From Marthasterias glacialis (lineage: Eukaryota > Echinodermata > Asteroidea > Forcipulatida > Asteriidae), in assembly GCA_911728455.2 (NCBI GenBank), contig OU452225.1:16900731-16964730 (forward strand): a DNA stretch of 64,000 bases, written 5' to 3'. Shown here one piece after another: positions 50,001-59,700 of this stretch (position 1 is the first letter of the stretch; the number at the start of each line of letters is the position of its first letter). The position numbers were made by a program, and so were the translations under genes. The notes under the pieces are model-generated. The model was not told the origin of the DNA and searched no databases. It saw only the letters and a list, made by a program, of their open reading frames with translations.

Positions 50001-53000
50001 TAACCTCCGATTTAGCAGCTATAAGTTTTAACCAACTTATTTGGAATTCACTTGCTATCCAACTGTTAGGGTATATTTACCCAATTTCCGGTAAAATTTC
50101 TTTGCCCAACTCTAAAAACACAGTATTAGGTAATTTCTAAACAAAATTACCAACACTTGTACAATCACCGACCAACTGATTGGTCAAATGGGATCGCCCA
50201 ACTTTTTTGTACCCAACTGTTTTACAGTGGAATTTCGTTGGGCATTTTATAACCAGTAGTTGAATAAGACTACACCAATGTTGGTAAAAAAACAACTGCC
50301 CATTTTTTAGTGTTGTTAACCTCCCAATTAGCAGCTAAGTTTTGACCAACTTAATTGGAATTCACTTGCTACCCAACTGTTTTGGTATATTTGCCCAATT
50401 TCCGGTAAAATTTCTTTGCCCAACTCTAAAAACACAGTATTGGGTAATTTCTAAACAAAATTACCAACAGTTGTACAATCACCGACCAACTGCTTAGTAA
50501 AATGGGATTACCCAACTTTTTTTACCCAACTTTTTTACAGTGTAAGAATATCTAGAGTTGTAGTTACTGGGGATATAATCACTTGACAATGTTCAAGTCT
50601 TGATATCAGAGAGTGTTTAACTGTATAAAATTGAAACACTCATTGCCAAGTAAAAGAGAGTGGATTCTTGGAACCAGACAAAACTTCCAGCCCAAGTACG
50701 CTGTAACACACTGTAGTAATAAGAGAATAAACGTGTGGTGAAAAAGTTTTCAACTAGTTGTTTAATTAAACACGCTGAGGCCTGGTTCTTTATAATTTTA
50801 CTGAGACGAAGTCGAGGTAAAATTATCGAGAACAAGGCCTCACCATGTTTAAAAAACTTGTTGAAAACAGATTCAACACACTTTAATTCCCATTCATTAC
50901 CTTTCTGTTAAAAACATTCAAACACCTTTTGAAGTTGAGAACAAAATTTCAAAGTTAAGCCTCCATTCTGCGTTAAATTCTAACCATGTTGACCGAAAGT
51001 ATAGTGCCTCCTGCAAGTTTCAATCTTCCGCGCACAAGTTCAAATTTGCGCCTGCAAGTTTCAAACTTGCCCGAGCCAAATTTGCCTGACTGGGCCTGTG
51101 ACATTTGAGCACTCTGCGCGACATCTTCCTCTCGACAAATCAGAATGAATAAACTGCCCCAGGTATTTATGAAGTTGAAATCATTCTAACTTCACATGAC
51201 CAAAACAAAGTAGATTTCCAATGAGATTGGTCAATAAAAAAGGTAACTTGTGTGAACAAAGTCATTTCAATTTGTGTCCAAAGTATCTACGAAGAATAAA
51301 GTTTGAAAAAATCCTTAACAATAGAATTACAAGAAGTGACTGTCTTACCTGAACACTGACAATTAGGACCAAAATATGGAGATTGACAACCTACGGAAAA
51401 AATTGATGCAAACATTTTAAACTAGACATAACTTTTGTTCGGCGGTAACAAAGAACTGTTCCAGTATGAAGAGAATGGTTGGAAGCTTATTTTGGCTTAA
51501 TATTTCAAATTGTTTAAATACTGGAATTTTATGATGATCTTCCTTTACTCACCCACACCCTGCATGCATTCTCCAGTATCTTTAAGACAGGTTCCATCTC
51601 CTTGACAGTGGCATGTTTGTTTACAATCAGCACCGTACATCCCCTCCGGGCATTCTGAAAATAATAGTAACGGTATGTTTTTCTTTTATTAGGCTGCATA
51701 CTTTTCCTGAAACACTGTAATAAACCAAATGCAACTGTATTCTTGTTATTAGGGTAGTCTAGATGTGGACTCTACCATACAGCAAGCCAGTCTTTGCTTT
51801 TGTAATACCACAAAGCATCCTCTTACCTTGCATGCAGTCCAGTCCCATGTAGCCGGCAGCACACGAGCATCCATAAGGATCAGGAAGACAGAACAAATGA
51901 CCCTGGCAGGCGGTGTGGTGTGGATCCTGACTATCAGAGCAGCCGTATTGAGCGTCTTTACCGAACACATGACGACCATGAACTGCAACATGTCACCATT
52001 AATAGTCATTTGAGAATTCTAAAGGTATGCATTGTTTAATGATGTTATGTTACACTTTTCTACAATTCGTAAACACGTATGAAATGTTTCGTTATTATTT
52101 GTTCATGGTCGAACAAAAAAGTATGACTTGGTTTTCAACCTTTTTCGCAGTTACAATATTTCAAAGCTGATTCTTTTTTTTCTAATTTCGCACCTATTTC
52201 ACAGTTATCTCCACTGAAACCCGGAGCACAGATGCAGATTCCTGTATGATCATCACATATACCTCCATTGTAGCATCGACCACATGCATCCAAGCACATT
52301 GGACCCCACATCCCCGATGGACAAGCTAAAATAAATGTAAATGACAACAAAGTCAAGATTTCACAAGAAATGAACCACTGCTGTTTGGTACTCACAAAGC
52401 CTGTGATTTGGTGGGATATTTTTGTGTAGAAGTCAAACAAACCTCGTACTATGAGTCTCATTATGCCGTGACGTTGTTGATGTTCTTGACCGTCCATGAA
52501 GCAGCTGTAAATCCCTTCATCTGATTTGACAACACTTGGAATAGACACCATAAGCTGATTGTTCCATCCATCTATTGCATCTTCATTATGTTTCCATCTG
52601 ATGTTTTCATTGGTCTGTGGGTTATATGGTACCATTGTCAGTGTGACCAACTCGCCAACATTTACTGTCAGTGTCCGCTGCTCAGGAAGAATATTAACAG
52701 CATCGACTGAAATTAGAAAAGAAGCATGACATAAAAAAGTTGCATACAATGTTAATGTTAATGTTAATGTTTATATGTTTTCGCTCGTAGCTTAATGTTA
52801 TAGTTTTATGTAAAGAAAATGTGTATATACTAAGTTCTGATTTATAGCAAAGGGACCTAAATTGTGTCGCTTCAAACTTGAAAAAAAAAGTTAAATTGTG
52901 TCTTATTATTTTGATGTTTTAGACAATAATACGTTACCTGCATATGAGTTCATCCCTACTACAAAATATAAGGAATAAAAGGAATAACTGGTAATATGTC

Positions 53001-53635
53001 TGGATAAATGTAGATAATCTCACCGTCCTTGGGTAATAGTATTGTCTGTAGCCTGGAGATCCTTCCACTTTTAGACACCTCTGAGTAGAAGACACCCACC
53101 CTGTCTAACCCACCAGCCTCAGGTAATATCAGAGACCTTGCTGCTCGACCCAGTATGGGATCATCTACTTCATTGAATCCTGTAGGAAGTCCAGTATTAG
53201 TTCCTCCTGTTGTCAATAGTCTGCCAAATGAAACACTAGCCGTCAAGTCACTACATCCTTTGTATGCTGTAATGGCTGCTTCATTGTCTCCAGTCTGACC
53301 AATCAGAGGAATGTTAGTGACAAGTGTAAAGTCTATTATTTTACCTGTTGAAACGACAAAAACATTCTCTAAATAAATAAACTTTTCTTAGAATGAACAT
53401 TGTTCCATTTTTGTTTTGGGGTTCGAAATCGTACCACTCCATGGACGATCCCCATTTAGTTCTTTATACTAGTGGTGGCTAGTATGTAATAATGTGGGGC
53501 TCTTATCTTTAAAATATCGATCTTAAAAACTTCTTGAAGTGAAAACTATCAATTTACAGTGTCAAGTGAGATTTAGACATTTTTAAATGTTCCGACTATC
53601 AGTCGGAACAGCTATTGTTTCTGTCGTGATTTTTA

Positions 53636-53707
<72 letters not shown>

Positions 53708-56700
53708 TTGATTTCCTCCAAAACCCTATTGACTTAACACATGACTTTTCAAAAATGCCGTTCTTAGAATTATCATTATAAGATAAATTCTATATCATGT
53801 TAAAGCTTGTGTCTTGACTTAGCTAAACGATATCATAAAATTATAATTATTAATTAATTAACCATAAGACAGCAGTGTGAATAATTTATTAAGCATTCTT
53901 GTCTCCAGCTTATCTCAGGAAGCCTACTACCGATCTTAATTTTCTTTTCAGTTATAGACTTGTTCAATATTGTACATGTGCAATTTGGATTGTTTGTGTC
54001 TGTCACGTCATCATGACATCATTTATGGCACGTTTTGTGTCTGTGTACAAAAGGCACGGCTCAAAAAGTGTAACTATTTGGTAGGTCAAAAACCACAATT
54101 TTTCTAAATATATTGAATTTTAGATTGCTATAATACAAAGATCCTTTAGAAAACATGAATGCTTTTACCAAGAGTTGTCCAAGACCATAAAAATTCATCA
54201 AAGCACAACGTAATTTCACTTTATTTAACCGTTTATTGTTCAATCTGAGCACCATTGGTACAACGCAGTGTGGATTGTGCCGCTTTTCGCCGCTCAGAGT
54301 TGATTGCAAAGTTGTACACAAGTGGGCACTCGCCTGTTTTTCATACGTTAACCCAATGAGGATTTTGGGTGTTGCGAACCTGTACAGGTTTTTCTTGGGA
54401 AAACTGCAAATATGAATGCGGCGGGGTAGTGCTATCTTTTAGCGTTTAAAACTTCATATTGTGTTCTCAGATGTTAGTTTGGCTTTTGGTATGACTGCTC
54501 ATATGCTATAGCGCCCTCTATCAGTAGATGTTTTTCTACATGAAACTTGCAGAATCTTAGCATTTTTAGGGTTTTCGTTCAAAGGCATCGCATAGGAATA
54601 AAAGTTATACCACGTTGTAAATAACAAAAAATCATAGTAAGGCAAACATGTTTTCGTCATTGTGACGTCATCAGGTATCAAGTTACATTAATTCAAAGTT
54701 TAGTAATGAAAAAATCACATCTCCCGAAGCACATATTGTAGAGTCATAATCTTTGTGCCATTTTAAAGCTTAGAGCACGGGTGACATTTTACTTACAGAT
54801 TTAGACCCCAATTTGACCTTTCCTTCCGGTCCAAGCAGGAAGTTCAAAACTTTAAGACGTCATATTTCCTGAACTAAATTCTATAAAGTTGTAATCTTTG
54901 TGTTGTCATGTAGCTTACATCATATGTGACATTTGATGTACAGGTGTGACCCCCATTTGACCTTTACTTCCGGTCCAAACAGGAAGTTCAAAATTTCAAA
55001 ATGTCACATCTTATGTGCAAAATGTCGTAAAGTCATAATCTTTGTTCCATTTGTAGCTTACATCATATGTGACATTTGGTTATTAGAATGACCCACTTTC
55101 ACCTTTACTTCCGGTCCAAACAGGAAGCTCTACATTTAAAAAAGCATATATCCTGTGCCAAATGTCCTAGAGTCATAATCTTTGTACCATTTGTAGCTTA
55201 CATCATATGTGACATTTTGTTATTAGGCATGACCACACTATGACCTTTACTTCCGTTTGAAACAGGATGCTCATAATTTAAGTCTGACGAACGATCTGCA
55301 ATGAAGGTTGCGTTCAGAAACATCAATTCCAATCATCACTTCCATGGTATGGACCCAATTATTGTAGTAAACCAAACAAACTCGGAACAGCTTTGTGATT
55401 GTTGATTACAATCACAATATATCTAGTCTTTATTTGGATGTACAGAGCGTCAATAAATTTAAATATAAATTTGGCTCTTAGTTTTCATGTTGTTAGTGAT
55501 TGTTGAATAGCGAAGCGAAGATTCAAGGCTCGTTAAGTGTGCATGGGACCCGGGGTTCTGACAAAAACAAACATGACTTCGTTGTAGAGAACTAGTGCTA
55601 TACCAAATACGGGCAACATTCTACTGGTATTGAATCAGATGTATTTAATTCATGTAATTAAGAGTTCTGACTTACATGGGAATGCTTGTACCTCACTGAG
55701 TGATAAAATCTCCATGCGGGGAATGTCGACACTGACATACCGCGAGAGTCTGGGTGGATCACACGTGAATTCAATCCAGTCATGTGATAATGCTTGTTGT
55801 CTGGTTACTGGACTCCCACACATTGTGTTATCAGTATGATTAGCACTCAGACCAGCCCTCACACCAGCTCCAATTAATCGTAACTTAATGTCCCCTGTTA
55901 AAGTAATACAAATGAACTATGTTTAAAGGTTTGAACAGGGAACTAATGTTGGATGCAGTGCAATAATTTGATTGATAATTTGATGAATATGTTAGCACAA
56001 AATATAATAAGTTTTCACTTTGCTTTCAGTAGTGAACTTCGATAACGTCTTTCTAGCAAGTGGAAATAAATCAAGATGACCACGCCTACTCATAAAATAT
56101 TCATGATGTTCCTCATCGTCATCATACATTAAATCTCATTCAGTGAATCCTAAAGTAAAACTAGATGGAACTGGAAAAATGTTGTCATCCAAGCCCCACA
56201 TTGTAAAAATGGAGAGGGGAAAAACAAAACAAACAAACAAACAAACAAACACCCCCATCACCAAACAAAAACAACAACAATGGATTAATGGTCTTGGATT
56301 TCATCCATTGCAAAAGATGTCATTAAAGTGATGCATAGTTCACAAATTTCGTTTTCAAATTCTGAAATACAAGTTGCAACAGTCTAACACCTCAACAAAC
56401 TTGATTTTCACATTATGTCTTTAAAACACTTGAATTTACTTAAATAATGAAGACATTATATTAAACTGTATTTTGTAAAAGCTTACAATGTACAGAAAAT
56501 CTGTTCAAAATTCTGATTTTGCCCAGACAATATTCAGTCACAAGATCCACCTTCCACCATGGGTTCCATTCCTTAACTGAAAAAGAAAAAACAGTCGTTG
56601 GTTTTAAACACGCCACGTACTCACGTAATAATTGCTAATATTAACAATCAATTACAAAACGATTATGCACCGAAATATTAAACCCTGTTGTACCCAAATT

Positions 56701-59700
56701 GAATACAACTACCTACTGGTGAAATTTGATTTAAGCTGGGGAAGAGGAAGGGGTGGTTCGGGGAGGGGGAAGAGGGGGCGGCAGTCTTAAGAAAGTTGCT
56801 AGAATTAGCAAAATAGGACAAGCGTCTAATTATAATATGCAATGAAGCTTGGTTTTGACAGCAGATTTGGGATCTGTGTTGATTTCTTATATCAATTAAG
56901 TATGTTTTTTCAGTCAATGGTGACTTTATTATGTTTTTGAAAATAAATTTATTCAATTCAAGGGAGAAACCTAAGTGCAATATTGATGTCCACAGGCAGT
57001 GCTTGTACATAGATGAAACAAAACGTAAAAGACCATAAGGTACGACAAAACAACGCCCCCATTGACCAATGAGGGTCGGGATCATAATGATCTCAATCTT
57101 GTCAATCAATGCTAGTTTTAGAAGGAAACAAATTGAATTGTCTTTCCTACAAATCACCTCTTTGGGGCATGTACCATCAACAAAACTGACAAGCAAACTC
57201 TACAGGGTTCACCATTAACACTAGCCCGGTGTACATTGTCTAGTAAAAACTGCTATGGGCTAGTAAATACCACTTCTCAACTTGCCCTGTGGGCTACTAA
57301 AAACTGTGCAACTTACTTGTTTATAAAGCTCATACTTCTTCCTTTTCAGTTGTGAGTAATACATTTTAGAAATGTGTTAATTTATTTTTGAGTGTGTGGG
57401 TGTAACTTCATTTGATTGTTAAACTGTTCGCTACAATGGTGATCGCGACCATTAGTATCAGGAAGATGACAATACATGTTTAAAATTTTACTAGCCCCTT
57501 GGGCTACTTTACAAAAAGCTTAAAAGCAAGGCCTGCTCTAAAACTCCCTGGGTCAGAATAGATCCGTGTTTGTGTCAGTCTGATCCAGATTATGTGTCAA
57601 ACTGACTCTGATTCCGGAATGTTGCAATCCAGGATCACAGTCTGAAACAATGACTCTAATTCCGGTTTATGCTGACTTATAATGTGTCAAGAACTCTAAC
57701 ATCCTAATCTGGGATTTTCAATCGCGCATACCAACATGGCGGAAAGAAAACTTGGTGTACCTGTGTGAGTGAAGTCCAAATTATATCCATTTAGAGCATT
57801 TGAAGCACCGCCGCCGGCATGTAGTGAACTTTGACTACTAGGGTTACCGGACAAAGGAAGAGCTACATCAATGAAAAATAGCAACAAGAAATGCATTTGT
57901 CATGTTGGCCTAAAACACTATGAAGAATAATGATGCAGTCATTTCGTTTTGTCGAACCAAGAATAAAGGGGAAATTACAACAACAAATGTATGTAAATCG
58001 AAAAGTGTCATACTACCGATACCGAGAAAATCTCGCAAAGTTGACTTATTTTATTGAGTAACAAGAATTGCTTTATTGATAATTTATATCTCCTGGACAA
58101 TTAAGCGCAAATTTAAGAAGACGACGTGTCATTATTAGTTACAGTAAGTCGACTTAGTGAGATGGAATAAACAGATTTTCCTTTACAATTTACCTTGTAA
58201 AGAAGTCTTACTGCTTACTATCAAGAGTCATAACTCGTTAACTTAAATAAGAGGTGTGACGTTCCTTGATTAAATGCTACTTTTAGCACAATTATTAATT
58301 GAGAGGTGTAGGTTAGGCTTCTGGTCACTCACCCGAGGACGTTGCTCCGTCTTCACTCTGAGTGATTTCATCAACCTGGACCTCACCAAGGACTAACACC
58401 TTCATCTCTCCACTGCCCGTTGGAATATCTACACTCACATATCGAGCAATGACAGTCGGGTCCAGGGTAAAGTCATTAATCTGTCCACTTTGAGCTTGAG
58501 CAAAAGTTAGTGGTGATCCAATCATTCTGTTCTGTAAATGATCCGAACTCAAACCAGCCCTGACTACAGCTCCTTCTATTTGACCTACATCTGCAATCAG
58601 AACATCCAGGATGAGTCAAAAGGAACTTGCTAGGAATGAGGAAAGTAGCTTTTCTCATCAATTTAAATACATTCTTATATATTCTGATGAATAACGACTT
58701 GAAACAATGATTCTTTCCAGAAACAGACTCTAAACTTAAGAAAGCCGAAAATAACGAGACCGAGGAAAGGGAATGGAACTCATGAAAATGTCAATAACGG
58801 CAAACACTACACTAAAATAATCAACATATACAGAGTAATTATTCTCATACGACCCACATAAACAACCGTACACTTTGAATTGACTTTTGGTATCAGCTTA
58901 GATGCTGTGTTTATTCAACATTGGTTATTACCAATTAGCCAAAAACCAGGAACTACTTCACTTCAATTACTTTTATTTGAAAGTAACCCCAGAAGACATA
59001 CACACATACCGGGCCCGGATTACTTGGCAACCTGCCATAAACATTACTTGGCAACCTGTCATAAAAAGAGGAGGGGGCAAACACACTTGCCACGCCCAAC
59101 TTTACAGACAAAAGGGAGGTTACTTTCGCACATGTCAAATTGGTCTACAAGGCTCACATTTTTTACATGCGTATTAATCGTACAAATAACGATTTCTAAC
59201 ATTAGGGGGTTGCCTTGCTCCACCCAACCTTCCTCATTAACATAAAATCTCTGACGTAGACAGTGGAATGGCTGACCAAGGCCATGTGTGTGACAATAAC
59301 ATACAATGCATTGTTGACCACTCGGCACCAGAGCCGTCTTTGAAATGTTTTACCACAGCCTACGTCATGGATCATTGCGCAATCAAATGGCACACATTTT
59401 CGGGGCTCAATTAAAGTATATTAACGCATAACAGACACATCAAAATAGTCAATACTATGTTTTGCTAATTTCAAACCATATATCAAGACACAAAAATGTT
59501 CCGTGACAAAAAACCTCTACATGGGCCCTTTAAAGATTATTCCATCACTTGTACACGTAATTGGAACCAACATAAAACAGACCCAGCGGAAATGGCAGGT
59601 GCTACAGTGGTAAAAGCTAAACATTTCCTTAGTACTACTCATTACTCATTACTCATTACTCATTAAAGATTATTCCATCACTTGTACACGTAATTGGAAC

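Larger units (their letters stand above)
38710..50542 (-). mobile_element. EnSpm/CACTA-like DNA transposon, 11.8 kb, apparently full length
   Basis: The left end is CACTCTTAAAAAAAATGG. The right end, inverted, is CACTGTAAAAAAGTTGGG. Both are flanked by TA (38708-38709 and 50543-50544), the 2-3-bp duplication expected for this superfamily. Between them are subterminal repeat arrays, an 826-aa transposase and a multi-exon SAM-domain gene, all on the minus strand. It lies in the gene 1 intron between EGF exon 51349 and FN3 exon 38478. Superfamily identity rests on the CACT ends, TA duplication and the D..D..E and HDLLEG motifs of the transposase. Confidence 0.72.
53586..55429. mobile_element. 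1.84-kb insertion in copy 3 with hairpin, ATT microsatellite and repeat array
   Basis: Copies 1 and 2 read directly from TAGACATTTT to TTTATTTGGATGTACAGAG at this point, so the insertion is specific to copy 3. It begins with a 10-bp perfect hairpin, TGTTCCGACT/AGTCGGAACA (53588-53610), followed by (ATT)n at about 53632-53706. No transposase was seen, and the family is unknown. Confidence 0.55.
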
